A stretch of 64,000 nt of DNA from Streptomyces aurantiacus JA 4570 (GTDB taxonomy: Bacteria > Actinomycetota > Actinomycetes > Streptomycetales > Streptomycetaceae): positions 1 to 64,000 of the forward strand of contig NZ_AOPZ01000422.1 in NCBI RefSeq assembly GCF_000414115.1, in the 5' to 3' direction. A program made the position numbers and the translations under genes. A model generated the notes under the pieces. The model did no database searches and was not told the DNA's origin. It worked only from the letters and a program-made list of their open reading frames with translations. Position 1 is the first letter of the stretch. Every line of letters starts with the position of its first letter. Shown here piece after piece: positions 49,671 to 58,303 of this stretch.

Positions 49671-50100
49671 GGTGCACCCCCCGTCGTCGGTGTCGTGAGC
49701 GGGCACGTGCGGCGGCCCGGCAGGTGCGGCACTTGCGGGTGCCGTTGGCGGGGTCGCGGTAGGTGTTGGCCGTGGTGAATGCGTGGCCGTGAATGCAGTG
49801 CGTCTGTCGTGCCTTGTGGGCGCAGAATCCGACGCCGCGCAGGACGTTGGTGCGGTGCGGGACCGCTTCGAGGTGGTCGGGATTGGCGCACGCCCGGTTG
49901 CGGCACAGGTGGTCGAGTTCGAGCTCAGCCGGTATCAGCCCGCGGACAGCGGTGTACGCGACGCGGTGCGCGTACTGGGTACGGCCGTCGAGCCAGAACT
50001 GCCCGTAGCCGTTGGCGGCTATATGGCCGGTCCACTGCCAGCATCCGCTGTCGGTGCCGATGAGGCGGGCGAGGAATCGGTCGGTCCACAGGTCCGGCAC
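49657..50100 (-). CDS. HNH endonuclease between terminase and portal
   Basis: A 147-aa HNH nuclease. The core is YAHRVAYTAVRGLIPAELEL then DHLCRNRACANPDHLEAV, a bba-metal fold with His/Asp-His and Asn-Pro-x-His, and zinc-type cysteines (CWQWTG, CRTCRAAAR). HNH proteins beside terminase often act in DNA packaging, or persist as selfish nucleases. Confidence 0.85.
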   Translation of the reverse strand: MPDLWTDRFLARLIGTDSGCWQWTGHIAANGYGQFWLDGRTQYAHRVAYTAVRGLIPAELELDHLCRNRACANPDHLEAVPHRTNVLRGVGFCAHKARQTHCIHGHAFTTANTYRDPANGTRKCRTCRAAARARSRHRRRGVHRAAA

Positions 50101-50144
50101 GGCCCCCCCGCGGCTATCTCAGATCGGGCGCCGGTGCGCCGGCG

Positions 50145-51377
50145 TCAGGCGGCCTGCGGCAGCAGGGGACGCCACTCCTGGGCAGTGCTGTGCACCACGT
50201 AGCGCAGGGCGTCGAGGCTGTGGTCGTCGCGCTTGACGGGCTTGTCCTCGCCGCGCTCGGCGGCCTCCTCGGACCACACGTAGCCGGGCAGCTCGTCGAG
50301 CAGGCCCGTGCATGAGCGGTGGATGCGCAGCAGACCGGAGTCGAGGGCGGTCGCGGTCGAGCAGATCCCGTCGATGACGGCGTTGCTGGCCTTGGCGATG
50401 CCGGGGTGCCCGTCGTGCCAGAGCTGCACGGAGAAGGCGGCGGCGCTGGGGTCCACGAACGTCCACTCCGGCTCGACGCCGAGGTCGGCCAGCCACGCGC
50501 GTAGGCCGGCGGAGTATTGCGCGTCGGTCATCTGTCGGTGCACCTTGCGCGCCTCGTGGCGCCACTCGGCCACGACGTACAGCCGGTTGTCGTCGCCCAG
50601 GCCGAGCAGTACGGCGGCGAAGGGGTTCGACGTGCCGTGGTCAACACCCACCCAGTGCCGGGTCACGGTGGGCAGTTCGTCAACGACGTGCCGGGCCTCG
50701 TCGTACATGTCGTAGATCGCGCCCTCGGCCACGACCCACGCCCCGTCGATCATGCGGCGGCGCCAAAGACCTGTGTACTCCGCGGTCAGTGACGCGACAT
50801 AGGCCGGTGACAGTGACGGGTTGTCGGCGAGCTTGAAGTGCCAGGCGGCGAGGTCGAGTTCGTTCGCGCGGTCGAGGTAGTCCGTGCGCAGCCAATGCCG
50901 CGGCGAGTCCGGATTCGTGGTGCCGAGCAGCTTGGCGCCGGGCACGGAAAGACGGGCGAGCAACTGCACGAAGAACGGCTCCGGCAGCAGGGTGATCTCG
51001 TCGACGTAGGCGAGCGCGGCCGTCAGGCCGCGCAGCCGCCCCTCGGCCCGTGCGTCGCTCGCGCCGATCAGATGGACGACGCGCCCCATGATGACCGCTG
51101 TGGTCGCACCGCGGGTGTGGCGCACCTCGTCGGCGACGTCCCCGAACAGGGCGGGATCCTGCAACGGCTCGATGATGTTCCGCTCGATCGTTTGCAGGCT
51201 GCGCCCGCAGATGACGATCAGGCCCGTTGCGGGCGCGCGGCGGATGAGCAGCACGAAGCACAACAGGCTCGCGATGGTCTTGCCGGAGCGAACCGAGCCG
51301 TGCCAGATGTTGATGCGCGCGCGGGCCTGGCGGATGGAGTCGAGCTGTTTGTCGGACAGGGGGAGAGGGGCGGACAT
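50145..51377 (-). CDS. terL: Terminase large subunit
   Basis: A 410-aa packaging motor of the PBSX-like group. ATPase Walker A is GSVRSGKT (27-34) and Walker B is LAYVDEITLL. The nuclease domain shows VGVDHGTSNPFAAVLLGLGD and the metal-binding KRDDHSLDALRYVVH. ATG 51377 overlaps the small subunit stop (TGATG). Confidence 0.95.
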   Translation of the reverse strand: MSAPLPLSDKQLDSIRQARARINIWHGSVRSGKTIASLLCFVLLIRRAPATGLIVICGRSLQTIERNIIEPLQDPALFGDVADEVRHTRGATTAVIMGRVVHLIGASDARAEGRLRGLTAALAYVDEITLLPEPFFVQLLARLSVPGAKLLGTTNPDSPRHWLRTDYLDRANELDLAAWHFKLADNPSLSPAYVASLTAEYTGLWRRRMIDGAWVVAEGAIYDMYDEARHVVDELPTVTRHWVGVDHGTSNPFAAVLLGLGDDNRLYVVAEWRHEARKVHRQMTDAQYSAGLRAWLADLGVEPEWTFVDPSAAAFSVQLWHDGHPGIAKASNAVIDGICSTATALDSGLLRIHRSCTGLLDELPGYVWSEEAAERGEDKPVKRDDHSLDALRYVVHSTAQEWRPLLPQAA

Positions 51378-51823
51378 CACTCCCCCTCGCGGTCACCTCC
51401 GGCCGGACCGATCAGGGCGTCGGCGAGGCGGTCGAGCATCGCGGTGCCCTTGCTGCCGGTCCCGCTCTGGCGGGCGAGTTCGGCGACGCGAGCGTGTACT
51501 TCGGTCAGAGCGCGGGCAGCGGTGGCGTGGTCGCGGGCATCGCGTGCGCTGTCCGCGGCCGTAGTGCGCTCGACCTGGCCGAGGGCGCCGTCGAGGGCGT
51601 CGTCGGCGAGCTGCTCGCGCCGTGCGGCGGCATCGGCCCGGTGTGCCTCGGTCGCAGCGGCGACGCGGGCGCCACCGGCGAAGGCGAGGCCGAGGTCGGC
51701 TGCGATCTTCGAGACGCTCGACGGGCTGCGGCCGATGGCGCGGGCGATGGCGTTACGGGTCTTGCCTTGACTGTGCAGTTCCCGGACCCGGGTGCGGTCG
51801 CGGTCGGTGATCGGCTCGGCCAC
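51377..51823 (-). CDS. Terminase small subunit
   Basis: A 148-aa protein with an N-terminal helix-turn-helix (VRELHSQGKTRNAIARAIGR then SPSSVSKIAADLGL) and a helical C-terminus, in the canonical place before terL. It recognises packaging DNA. GTG 51823 is supported by GGAGGTGA 5 nt upstream; the longer frame crosses a terminator. Confidence 0.85.
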   Translation of the reverse strand: MAEPITDRDRTRVRELHSQGKTRNAIARAIGRSPSSVSKIAADLGLAFAGGARVAAATEAHRADAAARREQLADDALDGALGQVERTTAADSARDARDHATAARALTEVHARVAELARQSGTGSKGTAMLDRLADALIGPAGGDREGE

Positions 51824-51854
51824 GAGATCACCTCCCGCGGGCGGACATGCAAAG

Positions 51855-51887
51855 GCCCCGCCGCAGGAGGGGGGAGCGCGGCGGGGC
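51855..51887 (-). terminator. Terminator in front of the packaging genes
   Basis: Stem gccccgccgc (51855-51864) and gcggcggggc (51878-51887), 13-nt loop, followed on the minus strand by CTTTGCATG. It would stop leftward transcripts that read antisense through the 52-54.5 kb cassette. Confidence 0.7.
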
Positions 51888-52099
51888 GAGAGGAGGGGCC
51901 TGATTCCGGGCACGCCGGAGGCGCCCCCAACATTAGGTCACGAAACAATAACGGCGCAACCGTGGGGTCGCGCCTCTCGTGCTGGCGGGGCGGTTCGCTG
52001 ACCCGGGGGCAGGCGTACCGCTGGGGCAAACCCCCTTGGCTCAGGGTTTCGGCGCGCAAAGTGGTGGACCCCGCGCCGCGATGGGCGGTAGCCTCCATA

Positions 52100-52123
52100 T
52101 TTAGGGTCGGAATCTGCCCTAAA
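52100..52123 (+). promoter_or_regulatory. Inverted repeat before the SRA-nuclease gene
   Basis: Perfect 7-bp arms tttaggg (52100-52106) and ccctaaa (52117-52123), directly followed by attttcggagg, which includes the ribosome site of the next gene. It could be an operator, or an attenuator-like hairpin with a short T run. Confidence 0.45.
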
Positions 52124-52141
52124 ATTTTCGGAGGCTTGCGC

Positions 52142-53047
52142 GTGACGGATTGGAACATCGAGGTCGGAGAGCAGCTCAAACGGGTGGCGATCCATGAGGA
52201 GTACGGCGGGCGCAGACAAGGGGGGATCGGACCGTCGCGTGTCACGCCGAACGTCCTGCTGTTCACTGATCCGGCCAAGGGGCACAGGCATGGCTACTTC
52301 GACGGATGGGGAGATGACGGTTGCTACCACTACGCAGGTGAGGGGCAGGTGGGCGACCAGAAGATGACGCAAGGGAACCTTGCGATCTTCAATCACGAGC
52401 GGGACGGCCGTGCTCTGCGCCTCTTCCGCGGAGTCTCGTCTGGCGTGTGTCAGTACCTGGGACAGTTCACCCTGCCTGCCGAGCGTCCGTGGTACCTAAC
52501 TGACGCTCCAGAAACGGGCGATGGGCCGGTTCGAAGCGTGATCATGTTCCGCTTGCGGCCCATCGATGCCGCACCCCGGGAAGGGGTGCAGTTGCCATAC
52601 ACGCCGCCGCCTGAACTGCGAGTGGACGAAGTGGATGTTGAACAGCAGCACACAGAGCGATCTCTCGTAGACCCGGCACGAGAGCCGTATGAGGCCGAGC
52701 GTCGAGAAGCGGCGCTAGCCCTCGCCTATGCAGAACATCTTCGGTTGCTGGGCCACAAGATTGTGCGGCAGCGGATTACTCCCCCGGGCGAGCTCAAGCC
52801 ACTGTATACGGACATCTTTGATGCGACCGAAAATGTCTTGATTGAGGCTAAAGGGTCGGTGACGAGAGAGGCTGTGCGGACAGCGATCGGACAACTCTTC
52901 GACTATCGCCGACATATTAATCCCCGCCCATCGCTTGAACTGCTTGTTCCGTCAAGGCCAAGGCAGGATTTGATTAACTTGTGCGGCGATGTGCAAATTT
53001 CTGTGATCTGGCCGGATGGAGACAACTACGTAAGCTCCTCTGGTTGA
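52142..53047 (+). CDS. SRA-like domain fused to PD-(D/E)XK nuclease
   Basis: A 301-aa protein. The N-terminal 150 residues (NVLLFTDPAKGHRHGYFDGW then CYHYAGEGQVGDQKMTQGNL, FRGVSSGVCQYLGQF) resemble the SRA/EVE-like modules of ScoMcrA-type enzymes that read modified bases. The C-terminal part has a PD-(D/E)XK core: LYTDIFDATENVLIEAKGSV, with Asp224/Asp227 and Glu235-x-Lys237, then a Q-x-FDYRRH helix. So it is probably a modification-dependent restriction nuclease. GTG 52142 has GGAGG 7 nt upstream. Rightward, opposite to the phage operons, and less GC-rich. Confidence 0.75.
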   Translation: MTDWNIEVGEQLKRVAIHEEYGGRRQGGIGPSRVTPNVLLFTDPAKGHRHGYFDGWGDDGCYHYAGEGQVGDQKMTQGNLAIFNHERDGRALRLFRGVSSGVCQYLGQFTLPAERPWYLTDAPETGDGPVRSVIMFRLRPIDAAPREGVQLPYTPPPELRVDEVDVEQQHTERSLVDPAREPYEAERREAALALAYAEHLRLLGHKIVRQRITPPGELKPLYTDIFDATENVLIEAKGSVTREAVRTAIGQLFDYRRHINPRPSLELLVPSRPRQDLINLCGDVQISVIWPDGDNYVSSSG

Positions 53048-53105
53048 GTGGGCCACCAGGGTAACGAATCGGCAATTCAGGGGAATTTGCCAAAGAGGGG
53101 GATCG

Positions 53106-54479
53106 GTGTTCGACGCGGTAAACATCTCGCTGGACGAGAAGCAGCGTCTACTCAGCCAGCACGAGGGGCATTTCCTTGATTTCAAGGATCGGAGGATTGC
53201 TCCAGCCAAGGTTGCGAAGGCGGTCTCTGCGTTCTGTAACGCAGACGGTGGCGACTTGTACATCGGGGTTTCTGAGTCGTCTGCCGGTGGAAGCTTCACG
53301 TGGGACGGATTCCCGGATCCTGAAGACGCAAATCAGCTTGTGCACGTACTGGAGGAGGTCTCTCCATTCGGTACAGACATCGATGGGGAGTTCCTCAGTG
53401 TCGAAGGCGAGAGTGGATTCGTCCTGCATGTTAATTCCCGTAAGTCTCGCGTCATCAGGAGGGCCCCGGACGGGAAGATCTACAAGCGTCTTGGTGCGCA
53501 GAACGTTCCGGTTGTGTCGGATGAGCAAGTGCTTGCCCTCCGCCGCCAGAAGGGAATCGAGTCCTTCGAGACCGAGACGCTGCCGATCGACCTGAGGGTC
53601 GTCACCAACTCTGAGGCGATCATCGAGTACCTCCTTACGGCCGTCCCGGTCGGAGAGCCGGAAACGTACCTCCACAAGCAGCACCTCACCGTGGCCGGGA
53701 AGCCTATTGTGGCAGCTGCGTTGCTGTTCGCGGACGAGCCGCAGGCATGCCTTCCTAAGCGGTGTGGGATCAAGATCTATCGGTACAGTAGCGAGGAGCA
53801 ATCTCGCGATCGCCTCGTTGAAGATCCGGCCACGATCGAAGGTCCTCTGTACAAGCAGATCTACGACGCTGTTGATCGAACCGTTGATATCGTAGCTGCT
53901 GCCGCCTTCCTCGATGAAGACGGCCTGCGCAGCGTGCGGTATCCGCATGAAGCTCTCCACGAGATCATCACTAATGCTGTCCTGCACCGTGATTACTCCA
54001 TCACGGACGACGTGCACGTTCGGATCTTCGAGAATAGGATCGAAATTCAAAGCCCGGGGCGCCTCCCTGGGCATATCACCGTAGATAACATTCTGGACGA
54101 GCGGCTCAGTCGGAACCCCTACTTGGTCCGCCACCTGAACCGATTTCCGAACCCCCCGAATAAAGATGTCGGCGAAGGGCTCAATACTGCGTTCGAGTCC
54201 ATGAAGAAGCTGAATCTTAAATCACCCGAAATCAGCGAGACGGACAACGCTGTCCTAGTGGTGGTTCGGCACGAGAGCCTCGCGTCGCCCGCTCAGCAGG
54301 TGGTCGACTTCCTAAAGTCGAATGACTCCATTCGCAACGAGCAGGCTCGTAAAATGACGGGTGTTGATAGTGAGAGCAAAATGAAAAAAATCTTCGAAAG
54401 CCTAATTAAGGCGAAGGAAATTGAGCACAAGCCTGGAACGGCAGGTCGCGGTTACGCATATCAGATCCGCCGGAAATAG
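53106..54479 (+). CDS. AlbA_2 (Schlafen-like) and HATPase_4 domain protein
   Basis: A 457-aa protein. The N-terminal AlbA_2 domain shows EGHFLDFKDRRIAPAKVAKA then VSAFCNADGGDLYIGVSE. The middle domain resembles RecG-like divergent ATPases, with the N-box HEIITNAVLHRDY (285-297) and the G-box-like PNPPNKDVGEGLNTAFESMK. The C-terminus is a winged helix (VVDFLKSNDSIRNEQARKMT). Such proteins are found in regulators and in phage-defence loci. It lies 58 nt after the SRA-nuclease gene and is clearly lower in GC than its surroundings. Confidence 0.82.
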   Translation: MFDAVNISLDEKQRLLSQHEGHFLDFKDRRIAPAKVAKAVSAFCNADGGDLYIGVSESSAGGSFTWDGFPDPEDANQLVHVLEEVSPFGTDIDGEFLSVEGESGFVLHVNSRKSRVIRRAPDGKIYKRLGAQNVPVVSDEQVLALRRQKGIESFETETLPIDLRVVTNSEAIIEYLLTAVPVGEPETYLHKQHLTVAGKPIVAAALLFADEPQACLPKRCGIKIYRYSSEEQSRDRLVEDPATIEGPLYKQIYDAVDRTVDIVAAAAFLDEDGLRSVRYPHEALHEIITNAVLHRDYSITDDVHVRIFENRIEIQSPGRLPGHITVDNILDERLSRNPYLVRHLNRFPNPPNKDVGEGLNTAFESMKKLNLKSPEISETDNAVLVVVRHESLASPAQQVVDFLKSNDSIRNEQARKMTGVDSESKMKKIFESLIKAKEIEHKPGTAGRGYAYQIRRK

Positions 54480-54552
54480 CGAGGCCAGAGCGGACAGCGA
54501 TAGAAGTCCGTCACTAGCTCGTGGGCATCTACCGCTCAGCCACTCAAGTTGC

Positions 54553-55341
54553 TCAGATGTTGGTTCCCTGGTGATACCCCGTGTCGAGAGCGGCGAGGAG
54601 GCGCAGCAGGTCAGGCCAGGGCCAGTTGCGCCGACCGTGCTCGTCGAGGCCCACTGTCGCGGTGCAATCGGGCCCGGTCGAACAGGTCACAGTCGGAGGT
54701 TGCTGGGGGCCGGTGTGCAGTTCGAGCTCGCCGGCGCACCACGGACATGCTCGACCCGGTAGGGGCGTGCTGCGTGGGTCGAGGCCGAGCGTCCGCAGCA
54801 GTCGACCCTCCGCGACCCGTGCCGTACGCCGCGCCTCGTGCAGCAGATGCGGCGGCAGGGGAGCGAACGGCGGCGCGCCGAGGGCGCCGTCGAGCTGCCG
54901 CTCGGGTCCGGTGTCCTCGTCACGCACACGGCCCTCGACCCACACGCACGCGAAGTGCACCCCGTGTGCCCGCGACCCTGCCGCGCTCCGCGCGCCTGCT
55001 GCGCCCGGGTTCTGGAACTCCCACCGGCGCGGGTCGCCGTGCTCGGCGTGCTGGACGCCGGCGGCGAGGGTGTCGGCGAGGGCGAACACGGCGCGTTCAA
55101 TAGCGAGGCCGGTGTCGAGCGCATCCACGTTCAGCGGGGCGGGGTGCTCGCGCAGCACGAGCGGGTCACGGTCGACGACATCGAGCTGCTCGTCACCTGC
55201 GGTGCGCAGGGTGTGCGCGAGCTGCCGCGGCGGCCACACGTCCGCGGGCGGGGTCTCGATGGCCAGCAGCAACTCGCCCCACTGCTCACGGATGGTGCGC
55301 AGGGCGGCGACGGTCTCGTGTACGGCGGTGGCGTAGCTCAT
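54553..55341 (-). CDS. Actinophage protein with C-terminal zinc knuckle, unknown
   Basis: A 262-aa protein. The N-terminal two thirds are helical (SYATAVHETVAALRTIREQW), and the C-terminus has CPWCAGELELH and CSTGPDCTATVGLDEHGRRN, a likely zinc ribbon. It is the last of a chain of early genes overlapping by 4 nt. Proteins of this look are common beside phage replication genes, but the role is unknown. Confidence 0.65.
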   Translation of the reverse strand: MSYATAVHETVAALRTIREQWGELLLAIETPPADVWPPRQLAHTLRTAGDEQLDVVDRDPLVLREHPAPLNVDALDTGLAIERAVFALADTLAAGVQHAEHGDPRRWEFQNPGAAGARSAAGSRAHGVHFACVWVEGRVRDEDTGPERQLDGALGAPPFAPLPPHLLHEARRTARVAEGRLLRTLGLDPRSTPLPGRACPWCAGELELHTGPQQPPTVTCSTGPDCTATVGLDEHGRRNWPWPDLLRLLAALDTGYHQGTNI

Positions 55342-55682
55342 CGGCGCCCCGCCATAGCCGTGTGGCCGCGCAGGTCCTCGGCCTTGGCGGCGTACTCGTC
55401 GCGCTCGACCTCGGTCTCGGCGATGCACTGCTCGGCGGCCTCGACCCGGCGCAGCAAGCGCATGGCTGCTGCCTGCTGTCCGCCGGCACTACGGCGGTAG
55501 GTGTCGCACTCGGCGACCTCGGCCTCGACGTCTGCGCGCAGTCGAGCGGCTTCCTCCGCGGTGAGCACGCCCCGATCGGCCCGGGTGAGCAGGACGTGCA
55601 AGCGGGCACGTCGGGCCTCCCGCTGGCTGTCGCGCTGCTCGCGGCGTCCGCGGCGGGAATCGGTACGGGCGTGGGTGTTCAT
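55338..55682 (-). CDS. Coiled-coil early protein, unknown
   Basis: A 114-aa highly charged protein: a basic N-terminus (RRGRREQRDSQREARRAR) then long helices (AARLRADVEAEVAECDTYRR, EQCIAETEVERDEYAAKAED). 4-nt overlaps on both sides. No domain recognised. Confidence 0.6.
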   Translation of the reverse strand: MNTHARTDSRRGRREQRDSQREARRARLHVLLTRADRGVLTAEEAARLRADVEAEVAECDTYRRSAGGQQAAAMRLLRRVEAAEQCIAETEVERDEYAAKAEDLRGHTAMAGRR

Positions 55683-56005
55683 CGTGCGTCCCCCTCGTTC
55701 AGTGCGGTGCAGGTGGCGCAGTGCGGCGGGCACGCGCCGCGGGTGCCGGACGCGTGCGGTCGTCGGAGTCCTGAGCGGTCCGCGCGGGCACGGCGGGTCA
55801 GGTGGGCGGCGAGGCGCCGAGCGCGCGAGGTCTCCCGCGCGCGAGGCGCGACCGGTCGTGGCTGCGTGGTGCTGGTGATCTCCCATCCCTCGATGGCGAG
55901 GCGGTCGGCGAGGGATGCGGCGGTGAGCGTGGCGAGGTGTGGTGGCACGTCGAGTTCGTCGGTGAGGTGGGCGGCGATCGTGGCGCGCGCTGCGGCCGGG
56001 GTCAT
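55679..56005 (-). CDS. Small early protein, unknown
   Basis: A 108-aa protein: AAARATIAAHLTDELDVPPH then a basic region, and a CPPHCATCTALNEG motif at the C-terminus that could bind zinc. Coupled to both neighbours by 4-nt overlaps. Confidence 0.6.
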   Translation of the reverse strand: MTPAAARATIAAHLTDELDVPPHLATLTAASLADRLAIEGWEITSTTQPRPVAPRARETSRARRLAAHLTRRARADRSGLRRPHASGTRGACPPHCATCTALNEGDAR

Positions 56006-56808
56006 CGGTGGGTGCCTCCGGAGGTGTGGCGGGCGCGGCGTTCGCGCGGGGTGGGGGGCTGGCACATAAGGCGGGCGAGGCGGACCTGCTCGGCGTCGTC
56101 CTGGTCGTCCTGGTCGCCGAGTTGGGCGACGACGACCTCGATGCGAGAGGGGTGCACGCCGCTGATCTCGCGGTGTCGGCGGTAGCCGCTGCGGCAGCGT
56201 TTGCCGGTCTCGGCGCGGCAGTGCGGGCACTTGGCGCCGAGTGGGTCGGGCAGTCCCTCTGCGACGAGTGCCTCACGCCGGGCCTGGGCGGGGCGGAACG
56301 GCGCGAGCTCGGCGGCGACGTGCTCGGGCAGGTAGCGGCGGGGGCCGTGGTCGCCTTGGGCCATGAGGACGGCGAGACGTTTCTGCCCTGCGGGATCGAT
56401 CACCGCGCGGTACTGCGCGGGCGGGGTGTGCCCGTGGGCGACCGCGGCCCGGGTGCCGAGCAGTTCCTCGCGCCACGCTTCCGGGTCGTCGGGGTCGGCG
56501 GCCGGTACGGGGTCGGTGTGCCGGTTCATGAGCTCGGCGCGGTGGGGCGCCCATGCGGCGAGCACGTCGTGTGGCTCGACCGCGCGGAACTGCGCCGAGC
56601 GGTCGCCGCCGCGCTGCTCGTAGTAGCGGCGCACAGCCTGCGAGGCGTCCCAACCGGTGTCCGTCAGGGTCGCGGGCACGTCGGCGAGGACGGTCGTCCA
56701 ATCGGCGATGGTGCGGGCAGACTGCTGCGGGTCGGCGAGGGCGCGGCGCACGCGGGAGTCGAGGCGGCCGGCGTAGGCGAGTAGGGCGGCGATGTGTTCG
56801 TCGATCAT
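56002..56808 (-). CDS. Early protein with zinc-binding CPHC segment, unknown
   Basis: A 268-aa protein: a helical N-terminus (IDEHIAALLAYAGRLDSRVR), a middle region rich in Asp/Pro, and CPHCRAETGKRCRSGYRRHR near residue 200. That last segment resembles the zinc finger of actinobacterial zf proteins where CPxC...G..C is followed by R-x-RH. It overlaps the replication-initiator-like gene by 4 nt. Confidence 0.6.
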   Translation of the reverse strand: MIDEHIAALLAYAGRLDSRVRRALADPQQSARTIADWTTVLADVPATLTDTGWDASQAVRRYYEQRGGDRSAQFRAVEPHDVLAAWAPHRAELMNRHTDPVPAADPDDPEAWREELLGTRAAVAHGHTPPAQYRAVIDPAGQKRLAVLMAQGDHGPRRYLPEHVAAELAPFRPAQARREALVAEGLPDPLGAKCPHCRAETGKRCRSGYRRHREISGVHPSRIEVVVAQLGDQDDQDDAEQVRLARLMCQPPTPRERRARHTSGGTHR

Positions 56809-57617
56809 GAGGTGCCCTCCTTCTGGGCTTTCAGCAGGGCGAGGCCGGCGGCGAGGTTGTCGGTGTAGGCGGCGGGGCCCGGGGAGCGCAGCGCCACGAC
56901 GTTGGAGCCGGGGTGGGCGGACGGTGCGCGGTTGAGGTCGCCCCACACGCGCATCCAGTAGCGGGCCGGTTTCGGCTCGGTACCGGGTTGGGTGCGCCGG
57001 GCGGCGAGCTCGACGAGGGCCTCGACGCCGTGCTGCTGGACAAGACGCCAGACGTCGCGCTGCTCGCCGAGTCCGAGGGACCAGCGGACGGCGACGCCAG
57101 CGGAGGCGAGGGCGGCGCCGAGGGGGTGCAGTTCGGAAATCAGCAGGGAGCAGGCAGGAGCGTTCGCGCGCGGCTGCTGCTGTGCTTCTCGTTCCTTCCT
57201 GTTCTTCTTGTTCTGGGGGCCGGTTCCCGCTCCCCCTCGGGCTGGATTCCAGCCCTCTTCCGTACCGGATTCCGGCCCCCAGGGGGCCGGTCCTCGGTCC
57301 GGGCCAGAATCCGGCCCGGACCGTTTTTCGGCCCCGTCTGTGCGCGTGTGGTCTGCGACGAGCGGTAGGTGGTAAACCGTTTCTCCGCGGGGCCCCGTGA
57401 CACCCTGGACGACGGCGAGCTCGCCCGAGTCGAGCAGCGCGTCGACAGCGTCGCGCACGGTCGAGCGGGCCGCACGGGTGCGCTGCACGAGCATCGCGGT
57501 ACCGGCGTAGGCGACGGCGTCCGTGTTCGCCTTGTCAGCTATGGCGAGCAGCACCGTGCGAGCGGTGCCTCGGGCGGTGGCGTGGTCCCACACCCAATCC
57601 GTCGCGGCGCGGCTCAA
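56805..57617 (-). CDS. Helix-turn-helix replication-initiator-like protein
   Basis: A 270-aa protein. The N-terminal winged helix-turn-helix (ATDWVWDHATARGTARTVLL, MLVQRTRAARSTVRDAVDAL) is typical of phage DnaD/RepA-like initiators. A disordered linker (about 95-150) is followed by a helical domain with LGEQRDVWRLVQQHGVEALV and RYWMRVWGDLNRA. It is probably the replication initiator of the prophage, by pattern only. Confidence 0.65.
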   Translation of the reverse strand: MSRAATDWVWDHATARGTARTVLLAIADKANTDAVAYAGTAMLVQRTRAARSTVRDAVDALLDSGELAVVQGVTGPRGETVYHLPLVADHTRTDGAEKRSGPDSGPDRGPAPWGPESGTEEGWNPARGGAGTGPQNKKNRKEREAQQQPRANAPACSLLISELHPLGAALASAGVAVRWSLGLGEQRDVWRLVQQHGVEALVELAARRTQPGTEPKPARYWMRVWGDLNRAPSAHPGSNVVALRSPGPAAYTDNLAAGLALLKAQKEGTS

Positions 57618-57801
57618 CGACCCGTCTCCTCACTGGTGTTGGTGCCCCGGGCGTCTCGGGATGTCCGGCGAGAGCAGCGGGGGTATGCAGGGGGCAGCGA
57701 TAGCCGGTTAGGTAGCGACGTACGCCGATGGCGTTGCATCGGCGGCTGGCGGTGTCATCCCAATGCCCGCACAGCAGAGGAACGGTGGGCCCGTAGCTCA
57801 C
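57535..57801 (-). CDS. Small Cys/His protein overlapping the initiator gene
   Basis: An 88-aa frame: MSYGPTVPLLCGHWDDTASR then RCNAIGVRRYLTGYRCPLHT, with a CGHW...RCN...CPLH set able to bind zinc. GTG 57801 overlaps the upstream stop by 4 nt. It overlaps the next gene by 83 nt, so its C-terminal ~28 residues may be dispensable or fortuitous. Confidence 0.5.
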   Translation of the reverse strand: MSYGPTVPLLCGHWDDTASRRCNAIGVRRYLTGYRCPLHTPAALAGHPETPGAPTPVRRRVVEPRRDGLGVGPRHRPRHRSHGAARHS

Positions 57802-58283
57802 TGCGCGGCGTCGGCGGCGACTGCCTTTGGCCCGCCGGCGGTTACCTCATGTCCCCCGACGTACCGGGCGTAGACGAGGTGCTCTTTGTTCTTGCCCTCG
57901 CCGACCGTGCAGGCGACGGCCTCGAACGACCCCGCCGGCTCGTACGCGGCCAGGCGGCCGGTCTTGATGGCTTGCGCCGCGGAAGATGCGCGGCTGATCG
58001 ATGCCGGCTTGCGCACCACGCCCCACACGTGGGGCTTTTGCCGCAGCTCGGCAGCGATGCGTGCGTGCTTGGTGTTCTTGTGCTGGGGCGGCGGTCCGAT
58101 GAACTCAACGTCGCTCACGTGCTGATCTCTCCTCATGCTGCCTTCGGCCGCTTGGCCTGCTCGGCGCGGGCGCGGTGAATGTGCGGGGGCGAGGGCTCGG
58201 CGGACGAGGTCGAGCTGCTCGGGCGTCGGCTCTGGCCATTCGTCGGCGTCGGGCGGCGTGATCTGCGGCACCCGGTCGGCCAT
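57798..58283 (-). CDS. First early gene, unknown
   Basis: A 161-aa protein from ATG 58283 (GGGGGAG 4 nt upstream). The N-terminus is ADRVPQITPPDADEWPEPTP then EQLDLVRRALAP. The second half, from SDVEFIGPPPQHKNTKHARI to YARYVGGHEV, looks like an independent small domain. An internal GTG at 58118 with AGGAGAG before it could give that part alone (106 aa). It is the promoter-proximal gene of the leftward early operon. Confidence 0.6.
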   Translation of the reverse strand: MADRVPQITPPDADEWPEPTPEQLDLVRRALAPAHSPRPRRAGQAAEGSMRRDQHVSDVEFIGPPPQHKNTKHARIAAELRQKPHVWGVVRKPASISRASSAAQAIKTGRLAAYEPAGSFEAVACTVGEGKNKEHLVYARYVGGHEVTAGGPKAVAADAAQ

Positions 58284-58303
58284 GGCTCCCCCTTCCATGT
58301 GTG

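Noticed and set aside
58118..58283. Treating 57798-58118 and 58118-58283 as two genes
   Set aside because: The frame is continuous with a strong ribosome site at 58283 and no internal stop; the internal GTG is kept only as an alternative start.
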